A DNA stretch of 64,000 nucleotides from Saccharomonospora piscinae (GCF_005862235.1 NZ_VCEK01000007.1:130798-194797), one strand, 5' to 3'; shown: positions 9,082 to 18,383, numbered from the stretch's first letter. Program-made: numbers and translations. The notes: a model not told the origin generated them from the letters alone.

Positions 9082-9570
9082 GTGCCGCAGCCAGCGAACC
9101 CAGACAGACGGCCGCCGCCGCAGTTGACGCCGAAGGTGCTCGGGGTCGCGGCGGCGACGGGGTTGCTGATTCTGCTCGGGGCGTGGTGGATGGGGCCGTC
9201 GCTGTTCGGGTCGTCGTCCGGCCCGGAACGGGTGTTCACCGACGCCACGGTGACGAGCCCGAGCGACTGCTCCGACGCGGACGCGCAGGAGACCGTCCGC
9301 TTCGATCTCGGCGGCCGAACCCGGGAGGGGCGGCTGAGCGGTTGCGGCCACGACCAGGACGAGCAGGTGCGCATCGCCGTGGCGCAGGACGCCACCTCCT
9401 CCGGTTCCCCGGTGCCGGTGGCGCTGGCGGCCACGGCCCCCGGCGTGAGTGACCTGCGCAGGCCCGTCGGGCTCGGACTGCTGGTGCTGAGCTGCGCGAG
9501 TGGCGGCGCCTACGCCTTCCTGCTGGCCCGCGGCCCGAGGCCCGGACTGGTGCGGCCGTCGGCGGCGTGA
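9082..9570 (+). CDS. Small bitopic membrane protein of unknown function
   Basis: 162 residues: a Pro/Gln-rich N-terminus, one membrane segment near residues 16-36 (GVAAATGLLILLGAWWM), an extracytoplasmic stretch of about 85 residues with two Cys (PSDCSDADAQ and LSGCGHDQ) that could pair, and a second membrane segment near 133-150 ending in a short basic tail. No family is recognised. The GTG start has no strong ribosome site. It runs convergently into the zinc peptidase gene with a 4-bp gap. Codon use is like that of its neighbours, so it is probably real. Confidence 0.65.
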   Translation: MPQPANPDRRPPPQLTPKVLGVAAATGLLILLGAWWMGPSLFGSSSGPERVFTDATVTSPSDCSDADAQETVRFDLGGRTREGRLSGCGHDQDEQVRIAVAQDATSSGSPVPVALAATAPGVSDLRRPVGLGLLVLSCASGGAYAFLLARGPRPGLVRPSAA

Positions 9571-9574
9571 GTCG

Positions 9575-10648
9575 TCAGGAGACCTCGGACGACGACGCGG
9601 CGAAGGTGTTGCAGTCGACGATGCGGTTGTCGAAGGCACCCGCCCGCCACCACTTGGCGTAGTTCGCGTTGCTGCCGTGGTCGTGGGTGCCTGAGGTGTC
9701 GTCGCCGCGCGTCTCCTGGTCGTACCAGGCCGCGTTGTACATCTCCCGGGTCACGGAGCCGCCCTGGTCGACATGGGCGCCGAGGAACATGCCGGAGAAG
9801 CACTGTGCCTGCAACTCCTTGCGCCGCGACATCTCCCGGCCCGCGTCGCTGTCCTGACCCGAGGCGTAGATCCGTTCCCAGGCCGCGTCCATGATGCCGG
9901 CCATCTCCTGCACGTGGTGGCCGTACTCGTGGGCGAACAACGCGAGGTACACGCCGGGCGAGTCGCCGTACTGCTCGGTCTGCAGACCGTCGTAGGGCAG
10001 GTAGAGGTCGCCTTCGCAGTAGTAGGCCGCCGTGGCGATCCCGACGTTGATCCGGCCGCACTGCGTGTCGAACCTGGCGGCCGAGGGGAAGTGCAGGCGC
10101 GGCGGGGTGAACGGCAGACCGTGAGCCCGCAGGAACGGTTCCCACGCCGCGTCCAGGCACTCCCGGGCCGCGTAAAAGAACCGCTCGGCTCCCTCCGGCG
10201 TGTTCTGCCACCCCGGCAGGTGGCACGCGCGGTTGGCGAGGCCGGAGTCGGGGTCCAGCAGGATCGGATGGTCGGCGAGCTTGAAGATCTTCTGCGGCTG
10301 TGGTGCGTGCCCGGTCGAGGCGGCCCCTCCCGCGGGCGGAGCGCTCGGCGACGACGGGCTCTCCGGCGTGGTCGTGCTCGGCGGAGCCTCGGTGGAGGGG
10401 GTGGCCGGGGGTGTGGTCGGCGAGGCGGCCACGGGGCCCGGGTCCTCGCGGGTGTCCGGGGATTCGGTGCCCGTGGCCACCACGTACACCAGCACCAGGA
10501 CCAGCGACAGCAACAGAGCTCCCCCGCCGAACGCGAGGACGTACGGCCACGCGCGTCTCCGGGGCGACCCCGGCGGTGGCGTCGCGGAGCTCGCCCAGGG
10601 CGAACCGGGATGCCCGTGGCCGTGCGGCCCCGGTGGAGGCTGTGTCAT
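9575..10648 (-). CDS. Membrane-anchored neutral zinc metallopeptidase (YpfJ family)
   Basis: 357 residues: a Pro/Gly/His-rich cytoplasmic start, one membrane helix (VLAFGGGALLLSLVLVLVYVV, given here in part) around residue 45, a Ser/Thr/Pro linker, then a YpfJ/neutral zinc peptidase domain. The zinc motif HEYGHHVQE (HExxH) is present, with downstream GREMSRRKELQAQCFSG, the conserved E-x-x-A-Q-C-x-x-G segment of this family, and a YCEGDLYLPY stretch. It probably acts outside the membrane; the substrate is unknown. The ATG at 10648 is favoured over an upstream start because GGGGA precedes it at good spacing. Confidence 0.85.
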   Translation of the reverse strand: MTQPPPGPHGHGHPGSPWASSATPPPGSPRRRAWPYVLAFGGGALLLSLVLVLVYVVATGTESPDTREDPGPVAASPTTPPATPSTEAPPSTTTPESPSSPSAPPAGGAASTGHAPQPQKIFKLADHPILLDPDSGLANRACHLPGWQNTPEGAERFFYAARECLDAAWEPFLRAHGLPFTPPRLHFPSAARFDTQCGRINVGIATAAYYCEGDLYLPYDGLQTEQYGDSPGVYLALFAHEYGHHVQEMAGIMDAAWERIYASGQDSDAGREMSRRKELQAQCFSGMFLGAHVDQGGSVTREMYNAAWYDQETRGDDTSGTHDHGSNANYAKWWRAGAFDNRIVDCNTFAASSSEVS

Positions 10649-10772
10649 CTCGTCGTCCCCGCGCGCTCGATGGAACTCGGTGGCCAGCATAGCGAGCCGT
10701 CCCCCGGCCGTGACCGCCCTCCGTGCCGGACCCGTCGCCTGCGCCGTGGCCGGCGCACGTCAGGATGGTGGT

Positions 10773-11657
10773 ATGTCCGACTCGACTGGCTGGTCCTCCT
10801 CCGGCGGCGACAGGCCGGGTGTCATCCCGCTGCGACCGCTGGTGCTCTCGGAGATCATCGGGGGCGCCCTCGACACGCTGCGCCGGTACGCGGGTGTGGT
10901 GTTCGGCTCGGCTGCCGTCGTCGCACTGCTCAGCGGAGTGGTCTACTTCGCGGCCGACCTCTGGGTCCTCGACGCCACCGAGCCGGCGCCGACGATCGAT
11001 GCGACCGCGACGCCCGAACAGCAGCTCGATCAGGCCGTGGCGCAGTTGCAGGAGACGCTTCCGGAGTTCGGGGCACTCGCGCTGATCACTCTGGTCACGC
11101 AGACGTTCCTCTCGGGACTGCTGACCGTTGTGGTCGGCAGGGCGGTGCTGGGGCAGCCGATCGGCGTGGGCGAGGCGTGGGAACAGCTGCGTCCGCGACT
11201 AGTGCCGCTGCTGGGGTTGACCCTGGTGGTCACGGTGGCGGTCATGGTCGGCACCCTGTTCTTCATCGTGCCCGGCGTGTGGCTGTACGCGCTGCTGAGT
11301 CTCGCCACGCCCGCGCTCGTGCTCGAACGCGGCACGCTCGGCGAGGCGCTGCGCCGCTCGGTGGCGCTCGTGCGCGGCTCGTGGTGGCGGGTGTTCGGGG
11401 TGCTGGTCGTGGGAGTGCTGGTCACGTGGGCGATCGGCACGCTCATCCAGTGGCCGTTCGGGCTCGCGATCGACCCGCAGGCGTTCGAGCGCGGCTACAC
11501 GACGCAGGAACTGCTGCTGCGCGAACTCGGCGGCGCGGTGGCGCGCACCGTGACGGTGCCGTTCGGTGCGGCGGTGACCGCTTTGCTTTACATCGATCAG
11601 CGCATCCGCCGGGAGGGCCTGGGCGAGGAACTCGCGCGAGCGGCCCGCCGGGGTTGA
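10773..11657 (+). CDS. Polytopic membrane protein, DUF-type integral membrane protein
   Basis: 294 residues with a short soluble N-terminus (IPLRPLVLSEIIGGALDTLRR) typical of actinobacterial membrane proteins related to the glycerophosphodiester phosphodiesterase membrane domain. About five or six hydrophobic helices follow, including VFGSAAVVALLSGVVYFA, LIVVTVAVMVGTLFFIVPG-like and VFGVLVVGVLVTWAIG segments. The motif PGVWLYALLSLATPALVLE and the following LRRSVALVRGSWWRVFGVL are characteristic of this uncharacterised family. No catalytic residues are visible. It stands divergently from the zinc peptidase gene across about 120 bp, which could hold a shared promoter region. Confidence 0.7.
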   Translation: MSDSTGWSSSGGDRPGVIPLRPLVLSEIIGGALDTLRRYAGVVFGSAAVVALLSGVVYFAADLWVLDATEPAPTIDATATPEQQLDQAVAQLQETLPEFGALALITLVTQTFLSGLLTVVVGRAVLGQPIGVGEAWEQLRPRLVPLLGLTLVVTVAVMVGTLFFIVPGVWLYALLSLATPALVLERGTLGEALRRSVALVRGSWWRVFGVLVVGVLVTWAIGTLIQWPFGLAIDPQAFERGYTTQELLLRELGGAVARTVTVPFGAAVTALLYIDQRIRREGLGEELARAARRG

Positions 11658-11793
11658 GCTCACCGAGTGTCGTGGTGTCACTCACACGTGGTGATTCCCG
11701 CGTGGAGTGAAACGAGCCGCCGGGCGGCGACGACGAGCACGGTGACGTCGTCGGTTCACTCGTCCGGCGACCTCGTCGCGGCGAGGAGACACC

Positions 11794-12594
11794 GTGGGTT
11801 GTGTGAGTTGCGGGGCTACCTCCGGAAACGGCACGGGACAGCGACGTCGCCGCGTTGGCATCAGTCGTTCGATGCTGCTCGTGTTGCTGTCGGTGGTGGC
11901 GGGGTGCGCGGGGCCGCACGCCACCCCTGGCGGCGCGGTCGGGCCCGTGTGGTGCGCGGACCGGGCCTCGGTGGTCGTGCTCGGCGACGCGCACGGCACC
12001 GGTTTCGGTCTACCCGGCTACGACGGTGAGGGTTCCTACGCCGCGACGACGGCGGGTTGGGTGTCCACGCTGGCGCGCCGGGCCTCGGCCGAGTGGGGCA
12101 CCGTCACCACGGTGCTCGCGCACACCGGGGCGGCCGCGGCGGACTTCCGGCCCGGTGGCCGCTGGGAGGACACGGCCGCCGCCGCCGAGACGGTGCACGA
12201 CCTGCGGCCCGCCCTCGCACTGGTCGTGCTGGGAGCCACCGAGTACGCGCTGGACGTGCCGCCCGCTCGCTTCGACGCCGACTACCGCGCGGTCGTCGAC
12301 GGTCTGCGAGAAGCGTCGCCACGGACCGCCGTGCTGCTGGTGCTGGGCCCCGAGCCCGGAGCGCGGTTGGTGGCGGACCCGGCCCACGACTGGGACGACT
12401 ACCGCGCCGTGATCGAGACCGTGGCGGCCGACGAGGGCGCGCCCCTGCTCGATCTGGGCGAGTACCTCCCGCCGGGCGGAACACCCGACGCCGAGGGCCT
12501 GTATCTGCCCGACGGCGTCCACCTGACCGCCGCGGGGCACCGGATCGTGCACGCGGCCGTGTGGACCCTGCTCACCGCGTCGTGCGGTCCGTGA
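11794..12594 (+). CDS. Probable lipoprotein with SGNH/GDSL hydrolase fold
   Basis: 266 residues. A basic stretch (QRRRRVGISRS) and a hydrophobic run ending LSVVAGC give a lipoprotein signal with the lipid-anchored Cys near residue 38. The mature domain has VVVLGDAHGTG where SGNH esterases have GDS, a conserved VVLGATEY (block III-like), and a C-terminal DGVHLTAAGH (block V, Asp and His). The catalytic Ser is therefore replaced by Ala in GDAHG, so hydrolase activity is doubtful unless a neighbouring residue substitutes. GTG 11794 is taken as start; ATG 11872 would leave the hydrophobic core without its basic n-region. It overlaps the convergent methyltransferase gene by 23 bp. Confidence 0.72.
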   Translation: MGCVSCGATSGNGTGQRRRRVGISRSMLLVLLSVVAGCAGPHATPGGAVGPVWCADRASVVVLGDAHGTGFGLPGYDGEGSYAATTAGWVSTLARRASAEWGTVTTVLAHTGAAAADFRPGGRWEDTAAAAETVHDLRPALALVVLGATEYALDVPPARFDADYRAVVDGLREASPRTAVLLVLGPEPGARLVADPAHDWDDYRAVIETVAADEGAPLLDLGEYLPPGGTPDAEGLYLPDGVHLTAAGHRIVHAAVWTLLTASCGP

Positions 12595-13702
12595 CCGGTT
12601 CCGGCCTGCGGCAGGAGTACACGGAGTCCAGCGGATCGTCGGGGACCTCGCTCACCGCCACGTCCGTGAAACCGGCCTCGGCCAGCATCCGGCGTGCCAG
12701 CTGCTCACCCCAGACGGTGCCGAGACCGGCTCCGCCCCTGGCGAGCGACACGGTCATGCAGTGCAACGTGCTGACGGAGTAGAGCAGCGGCGCGAACGGG
12801 TTGTCGAGGTTGTCGGCCAGTTCGGTCGCGGCCCGCGTGTCGAGCATGACGAAGTGCCCGCCGGGGACGAGCGCGTCGTGGACCCTGCGCAGCACGCGCG
12901 CGGGTTCGGCCTGGTCGTGGATGGTGTCGAAGGCGAACACGACGTCGAACGGCGGGTCCGTGGGCAGCTCCACGATGTCCAGCGCCTCGAACGATGCGTT
13001 GGCGAGGCCCCGTTCGGCGACCTCGGCCCGTCCCCGGTCGAGCGCGTCGGAGGCGAAGTCGTAGCCGGTGAACGTCGAGGCCGGGTACTCGGCGGCCAGC
13101 AGGGTCACCGAGTGGCCGGTGCCGCAGCCGATGTCGGCGACCCGCGCACCCGCCGACAGCCGTTCGGCGAGTCCCGGCACGGCGGGCACGATGCCGCTGA
13201 TCAGCTGGTCGTCGAACACGCCCCGGCTCATCCCGTCCATGATCTCGGTGAAGCGCGGCCGGAACCGTTCGTAGGGCACCCCGCCGCCGTGGCGGAACGC
13301 CTCCTCGAGTTCGTCGAGATGTTCGCCGAGGTGAGCCACGGCCAGCGTGAACGGAGCCAGGTTGGCGGCCGTGCTGCCGCGCAGACACACGGCGTGCTCG
13401 GCGGGCAGCGTGAAGGAACCCTCGCCGGGGTCGTAGCTGACGATGCCGCCGGTGGCCATCGCGCCAAGCCACTCCCGCACGTACCGCTCGTGGAGGTCCG
13501 CGCGACGAGCCAGCGTTGGCGAGTCGGCCGGCCCCGCGGCGAGGGCGTCGAACAGGCCCGTGCGGTGGCCGATCCCGATCAGGTGGCTGAGCATCCCGCC
13601 GGTCGTGAGCTCCATCAGGTGCTCCGCGAAGCGCTCGGCCCGTTCGGCGTCGAGCGCGGGCGGTGTCTGGGGTGCCGACCGCGTCGGCTCGGTGGCGGTC
13701 AT
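12572..13702 (-). CDS. Class I SAM-dependent methyltransferase with N-terminal winged-helix domain
   Basis: 376 residues. The N-terminal third is a winged-helix dimerisation-type domain (HLMELTTGGMLSHLIGIGHR, then LARRADLHERYVREWLGAMA). The catalytic domain starts with motif I ADIGCGTGHS, followed by an acidic TGYDFASDALDRGR and a FDVVFAFDTIHD motif. This layout resembles rhodopsin-like/Rv-type transcriptional-regulator methyltransferases and O-methyltransferases, but the substrate cannot be read from sequence. The ATG at 13702 has an excellent GAGGAGG ribosome site 5 bp upstream. No biosynthetic gene cluster surrounds it. Confidence 0.82.
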   Translation of the reverse strand: MTATEPTRSAPQTPPALDAERAERFAEHLMELTTGGMLSHLIGIGHRTGLFDALAAGPADSPTLARRADLHERYVREWLGAMATGGIVSYDPGEGSFTLPAEHAVCLRGSTAANLAPFTLAVAHLGEHLDELEEAFRHGGGVPYERFRPRFTEIMDGMSRGVFDDQLISGIVPAVPGLAERLSAGARVADIGCGTGHSVTLLAAEYPASTFTGYDFASDALDRGRAEVAERGLANASFEALDIVELPTDPPFDVVFAFDTIHDQAEPARVLRRVHDALVPGGHFVMLDTRAATELADNLDNPFAPLLYSVSTLHCMTVSLARGGAGLGTVWGEQLARRMLAEAGFTDVAVSEVPDDPLDSVYSCRRPEPVTDRTTR

Positions 13703-13806
13703 CGTGCCTCCTCGAATGCGATGGGTGCTCCTCCGCTGCGAAAGTCGCGGGAGGGGCGTCGGATAAAACACCGCGGATGTGGCACAAAGAACGTGCGACA
13801 TTGCGG

Positions 13807-14613
13807 TCAGGCCAGCGCGTCGGTCACCAGCTCGTCGCTGAGGCGCCGCAATCGCTCGCGCGCCTTCGGTGACCTCGCCTGCGGATGGGGTGGGGCCTCG
13901 TGGTCGCCGTCGAAGAACCGGCCGGTCTCGCCCTCCACGTCCTGCCCGGCGACGAGCCGCAGGGTGGCCGCCACCCCGTCGGCCACGGCGGTGACCGGGA
14001 TGCGGCCGGACTCGCGCACCATCGTGGTGTCCATGAATGTCGCCGGGTGCAGTGCGTTGACGGTGATGCCGCTGCCGTCGAGCTGGCTGGCGAGGTCCAG
14101 CGTGAACATCACCAGCGCGAGCTTGCTGCGCATGTAGGCCGCCGCGCCGCTGTAGTGACGGCGCAGCTGCGGGTCGGTGAAACTGAACTCCTGCTGCCCC
14201 GCCGAGGCGATGTTGACGATGCGCGCGGGCGCCCGCAGCAGGGGCAGCAGGCGACGGGTGAGGTGGTACGCGGCGAGGTAGTTGACCGCGAACCGGAGTT
14301 CGTAGCCGTCGCGGCTCTCCTCCCGGCGTGAAGGATCACGCCCGGTGCCGACTCCCGCGTTGTTGACGAGCACGTCCAGCCGCTCGTCGCGCTGGAGCAG
14401 TTCCTCGGCCAGCCGGTCCACCTGGCGCAGCTCGGCGAGGTCGGCGCGCACCACCTCGACCCCCGTCTCGTCGCGGAGCGCGCGCAGCTTGGCGGGGTCG
14501 CGGCCGTGTGCCAGCACGCGCGCTCCCCGGGAGGCCAGCTCGCCCACGAGCGCGCGGCCGAGGCCGTCGGTGGCGCCGGTGACGAGGATCGTCTGCTCGC
14601 TCAGCGGTCTCAT
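13807..14613 (-). CDS. Short-chain dehydrogenase/reductase
   Basis: 268 residues with the classical SDR pattern: cofactor loop TGATDGLGRA near the N-terminus, an Arg-rich region after strand 2 (HGRDPAKL) suggesting NADP(H), the NNAGVGTGRD motif, and the catalytic YMRSK (Tyr and Lys separated by three residues) with the Ser in VNIASAG upstream. It resembles the retinol dehydrogenase/WWOX-like subgroup of extended classical SDRs. The substrate is unknown. It is divergent from the M16 peptidase operon with 46 bp between starts. Confidence 0.85.
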   Translation of the reverse strand: MRPLSEQTILVTGATDGLGRALVGELASRGARVLAHGRDPAKLRALRDETGVEVVRADLAELRQVDRLAEELLQRDERLDVLVNNAGVGTGRDPSRREESRDGYELRFAVNYLAAYHLTRRLLPLLRAPARIVNIASAGQQEFSFTDPQLRRHYSGAAAYMRSKLALVMFTLDLASQLDGSGITVNALHPATFMDTTMVRESGRIPVTAVADGVAATLRLVAGQDVEGETGRFFDGDHEAPPHPQARSPKARERLRRLSDELVTDALA

Positions 14614-14659
14614 CCTGGTCTGCTGCTCCTGTGTCCGAGGTTACCCGTAGGGTGTGGTC

Positions 14660-15946
14660 ATGGCCGTCTCCGAGCTACACAAGTTCACCCTCGACAACGG
14701 TCTGCGGGTCGTACTCGCGCCGGATCCGACGGCGCCGGTCGTGGGTGTCAGCGTGCACTACGACGTGGGTTTTCGCTCCGAACCGGAGGGGCGCACGGGC
14801 TTCGCGCACCTGTTCGAGCATCTGATGTTCCAGGGCAGCGAGAGCCTGGAGAAGCTGGCTCACTTCCGGCACGTGCAGAGCAGCGGGGGCACGTTCAACG
14901 GTTCCACCCATCCGGATTACACGGACTACTTCGAGGTGCTGCCCTCGGCGGCGTTGGAACGGGCGCTGTTTCTGGAGGCCGACCGGATGCGCGCGCCCAA
15001 GCTGACGCGCGAGAACCTGGCCAACCAGATCGACGTGGTGAAGGAGGAGATCCGCCTCAACGTGCTGAACCGGCCCTACGGCGGGTTCCCGTGGATCCTG
15101 CTTCCCCCGGTGCTGTACTCGACGTTTCCCAACGCGCACAACGGCTACGGCGACTTCACCGATCTGGAACAGGCGTCGCTCGACGACTGCGCCGCGTTCT
15201 TCGACACCTACTACTCCCCGGCGAACGCCGTGCTGACCGTGGCAGGCGATCTGACCGTGGAGCACACCCGCGACCTCATCGAGCGCCACTTCGGTGACGT
15301 GCCTGCCCGGCCGAGGCCACAGCGGCCGTCGTTCGCGGAGCCGCGCCCCTCCGGCCAGCTGCACGGCACCCACGTCGACCCGCACGCGCCGCTTCCGGCG
15401 CTGGCGGTGGGCTACCGCATGCCGGACCCGGTGAACGAGCTCGACGCCTACCTCGCGAATCTTGTGCTGGCCGCGGTGCTCACCGACGGCGACTCGTCGC
15501 GGTTGCAGCAGCGGCTGGTCCACGCCGAACCGCTGGTGACCGACATCGGCGCGGGCGCGGGCCTGTTCGGGCCGTTCGAGGCGCGCGATCCCGACACGTT
15601 CTCGGTGACGGCCATCCACTCACCGGACGTGAGCGCCGAGCGGGTGCTCGACGCGCTGGACACCGAACTCGACGCGCTGGCCGCCACGCCGCCCGGAGAG
15701 CAGGAGCTGGCCAAGGTGACCGCTCGGTGGAGCGCGGGCCTGCACTCCGACCACGACCGGCTGGTGTCCCGCACGCTCGCGTTCGGCTCGCTGGAACTGC
15801 TGCACGGTGACGCCGGGCTCGTTCACGCGCTGCCCGACCGCATCGCGGCGGTCACGGCCGACCAGGTGGCGGAGGCGGCGAAGGCGCTGCGCCCCGATTC
15901 ACGCGCCGTTCTCGTGGTGGAACCGGGACAGGGAGGAGCCCAGTGA
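14660..15946 (+). CDS. M16 family zinc metallopeptidase, catalytic member
   Basis: 428 residues of the pitrilysin/mitochondrial-processing-peptidase clan. The inverted zinc motif HLFEH is at 50-54 (His50, Glu53, His54), and the downstream metal-ligand Glu region VKEEIRLN lies about 80 residues later. A second M16 domain (inactive half) follows. The gene overlaps the next, non-catalytic M16 gene by 4 bp, as expected for an alpha/beta-type heterodimer. ATG 14660 is preferred over GTG 14654. Role: peptide degradation or processing; the target is unknown. Confidence 0.9.
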   Translation: MAVSELHKFTLDNGLRVVLAPDPTAPVVGVSVHYDVGFRSEPEGRTGFAHLFEHLMFQGSESLEKLAHFRHVQSSGGTFNGSTHPDYTDYFEVLPSAALERALFLEADRMRAPKLTRENLANQIDVVKEEIRLNVLNRPYGGFPWILLPPVLYSTFPNAHNGYGDFTDLEQASLDDCAAFFDTYYSPANAVLTVAGDLTVEHTRDLIERHFGDVPARPRPQRPSFAEPRPSGQLHGTHVDPHAPLPALAVGYRMPDPVNELDAYLANLVLAAVLTDGDSSRLQQRLVHAEPLVTDIGAGAGLFGPFEARDPDTFSVTAIHSPDVSAERVLDALDTELDALAATPPGEQELAKVTARWSAGLHSDHDRLVSRTLAFGSLELLHGDAGLVHALPDRIAAVTADQVAEAAKALRPDSRAVLVVEPGQGGAQ

Positions 15947-17328
15947 CGACGACCAGTCACCGCAGCGCCGAGGAGATCGGCCGCACGCCCCAGGGACCGA
16001 GAGAGGTCCCGCCGCTCGCCACGCTGCGTCCCGCAGCCGATCTGTCCCATGTGGACACTGTGCTCGCGGGCGGGCTCAGGGTACTGGCCGTGCACAAACC
16101 CGCCGTGCCGATGGTGGAGGTGCGCCTGTCCATCCCGTTCGCGGGGGATGATCCGCTCCACGCCGCGACGGCCGAGGTGCTGGCCGAGACGCTGCTCACC
16201 GGAACCCGGCGCCGCGACCGCGTCGGCATCGACACCGACCTCGCGCTGATCGGCGGTGATGTGGGCACGATGGTGAATCCCGAGCACCTCACGATCTCGG
16301 GCAGCGCGCTGGCCGAGAAGCTGCCCCAGCTGCTCGACGTACTGGCGGACGTGCTCACCGAGGCGTCCTACTCCGACGGTGAGGTGAACCGGGAGGCGGA
16401 CCGGATCTCCGAGCGCCTCGCGGTGGCCCGCACCCAGCCGAGAGTGATCGCTCGGGAGGCGCTGCAGCGCCGCCGTTACGGCACGCACCCGTACACGCGG
16501 GAGATGCCGCTGGCCGAGGACGTCGCGGCCGTGGTGCCGGAGGCCGTCCGGTCCCTGCACGTGGCGGCCGTGCTGCCCGGTGGCTCGACGCTCGTGGTCG
16601 TCGGGGACGTGGCTCCGGACGTGGTGCTGTCCGAGGTCGAGCGCGTGCTCGGGGGCTGGGCCCGCGAGGGCAGGGCGCGGACGCTGCCGGAGCTGCCGGA
16701 CCTGGACCCGGCGGACGTGGTGCTCGTCGACCGGCCGGGTGCGGTGCAGTCCCAGATCCGGCTCTCGGCGCAGGCGGTGCCGAGGACCGACCCGCGCTAT
16801 CCGGCACTGCAACTCGCCAACCTGGCCTACGGCGGGTACTTCTCGTCGCGGCTGGTGGAGAACATCCGCGAGGACAAGGGCTACACCTACGGCGCTCACT
16901 CGGGGTTCGAGTTCACCGGAGACAAGGCGACGCTCCAGGTGGACGCCGACACCGCGAGCGACGTCACGGCCGCCGCGCTGCTGGAAACCCGCTACGAGCT
17001 GAGCAGGCTCGGGCTCGTGCCACCCACGGACGACGAGGTGGACTCGGTGCGCCAGTACGCGGTCGGCACCCTGCTGATCGCCTCGTCGTCCCAGGCGGGC
17101 CTCGCGAGCCAGCTCGCGGCGTTGTGCGCCGTGGGGCTGGGGGTCGACTGGCTCGTCGAACATCCGCGACGGCTGGCGGCGGTCACCACGGAGGACGTGG
17201 CGCAGGCCGCGCTGGACTTCTTCGCGCCGCACCGGTTCACCGGCGTCGTGGTGGGTGACGCCGAGTTGCTCGCGCCGAAGCTCACCGCGCTGGGTGGTGT
17301 CGTGCCGGAGGGCGCGGGCCGCCCGTGA
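15943..17328 (+). CDS. M16 family peptidase-like protein lacking the zinc motif
   Basis: 461 residues, homologous in layout to its upstream neighbour, but the HxxEH motif is absent (the equivalent stretch reads DPLHAATAEVLAETLLTG). It keeps the substrate-binding Arg/Tyr signature of the partner subunit, SRLVENIREDKGYTYG, in its C-terminal half. This is the usual picture for the non-catalytic subunit of bacterial M16 heterodimers. GTG start overlapping the preceding TGA; its own stop overlaps the nudC start, so the three genes form one translationally coupled unit. Confidence 0.88.
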   Translation: MTTTSHRSAEEIGRTPQGPREVPPLATLRPAADLSHVDTVLAGGLRVLAVHKPAVPMVEVRLSIPFAGDDPLHAATAEVLAETLLTGTRRRDRVGIDTDLALIGGDVGTMVNPEHLTISGSALAEKLPQLLDVLADVLTEASYSDGEVNREADRISERLAVARTQPRVIAREALQRRRYGTHPYTREMPLAEDVAAVVPEAVRSLHVAAVLPGGSTLVVVGDVAPDVVLSEVERVLGGWAREGRARTLPELPDLDPADVVLVDRPGAVQSQIRLSAQAVPRTDPRYPALQLANLAYGGYFSSRLVENIREDKGYTYGAHSGFEFTGDKATLQVDADTASDVTAAALLETRYELSRLGLVPPTDDEVDSVRQYAVGTLLIASSSQAGLASQLAALCAVGLGVDWLVEHPRRLAAVTTEDVAQAALDFFAPHRFTGVVVGDAELLAPKLTALGGVVPEGAGRP

Positions 17329-18329
17329 GCGAGGCCCCGTTCGAACTGGGTGAGGTTCCCGCGCTGTCGCGGTCGACCGCCGACCGGCAGGAGTCGTTGC
17401 GCGCCGACCCCGAGCGCCTGCGCGTCCGCTGGCCCACGGCCCGCGTGGTGCGGGTCGACGGCCACGGCCGGGTGCCCGTGCCCGAGGCAGATGCCGTGAA
17501 GGCACCTCCCGAACCCGCGATCGAGCTGTCCACGCTGCCCGGCGGGGCGGTGGCGGCCGAGTTGCCGGAGGACGCCGTGTTCCTCGGGCAGTGGGAGGAC
17601 ACCGACTACTGGGCTGTGTCCGGCGATCCCGGCCCGGACGCGCGGGAGGTACACGTCGACACCGGGTGGGGCCTGCCCGCCGCGGTGCCGGTGGCCGACG
17701 GCGAGGCGTGGATCGAGCTCCGGATGCACGGCGCCTCGCTCGACGACACGGCGGCGGGGTTGCTCACGACCGCGGTGGCGCTGCGCAACTGGCACCGCAG
17801 GGCCCGGCACTGTGCCCGCTGTGGCGGGCCCGCGCGGCTGCGGCAGTTCGGCTGGGCCAGCCACTGCGAGCAGTGCGGTCGAGAGGAGTACCCCCGCACC
17901 GACCCCGCCGTGATCTGCCTCGTCCACGACGACGTCGGCGTCAACGGTGAGCACGTGCTGCTGGCCCGCCAGCCGGAGTGGCCGCCCCGGCGGTACTCGG
18001 TGCTCGCGGGCTTCGTCGAGGCCGGTGAGTCGCTGGAACGCTGCGTGGAACGGGAGATCCGCGAGGAGGTGGGCGTCGCGGTCCGCGATGTCCGCTATCT
18101 CGGCAGCCAGCCCTGGCCGTTCCCGCGCTCGCTCATGACCGGGTTCGCGGCGCGGGCGGACGCCGGGGCCGCGATCACCCCCGCGGACGGGGAGATCGCC
18201 GAGGCGTTGTGGCTGCCGCGCGAGCGGGTGCGGGCCGCGTTGGCCGGTGAGGACCCCGACCTCCTGCTGCCGGGAGGGTCGTCCATCGCGAACGTGATGG
18301 TGCGCGCGTGGGCCGCCGCGGCGAACTGA
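17325..18329 (+). CDS. nudC: NAD(H) diphosphatase / NAD-cap decapping enzyme NudC
   Basis: 334 residues. A zinc ribbon (CARCGG ... CEQCGREEYPR) precedes the Nudix box at residues 229-251 (G229, with the REIREE core). Immediately after it comes SQPWPFP, the NudC-specific motif that distinguishes NAD-cleaving Nudix enzymes. It hydrolyses NAD(H) to NMN(H) and AMP and, in E. coli, removes NAD caps from RNA. The GTG start overlaps the M16 stop by 4 bp. Mycobacterial nudC (Rv3199c) neighbours the K+ channel gene; here other genes intervene. Confidence 0.93.
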   Translation: MSEAPFELGEVPALSRSTADRQESLRADPERLRVRWPTARVVRVDGHGRVPVPEADAVKAPPEPAIELSTLPGGAVAAELPEDAVFLGQWEDTDYWAVSGDPGPDAREVHVDTGWGLPAAVPVADGEAWIELRMHGASLDDTAAGLLTTAVALRNWHRRARHCARCGGPARLRQFGWASHCEQCGREEYPRTDPAVICLVHDDVGVNGEHVLLARQPEWPPRRYSVLAGFVEAGESLERCVEREIREEVGVAVRDVRYLGSQPWPFPRSLMTGFAARADAGAAITPADGEIAEALWLPRERVRAALAGEDPDLLLPGGSSIANVMVRAWAAAAN

Positions 18330-18383
18330 CCGGCGGCGGAGCCGGTACTCTCTCGGCACGCGAGAGGTCATGGGGGTGACTCG

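Noticed and set aside
18330-18383. Cobalamin riboswitch before the CobD-like gene
   Set aside because: The gap is only about 54 bp, too short for this riboswitch; it shows just a small CTCTCG/CGAGAG hairpin.
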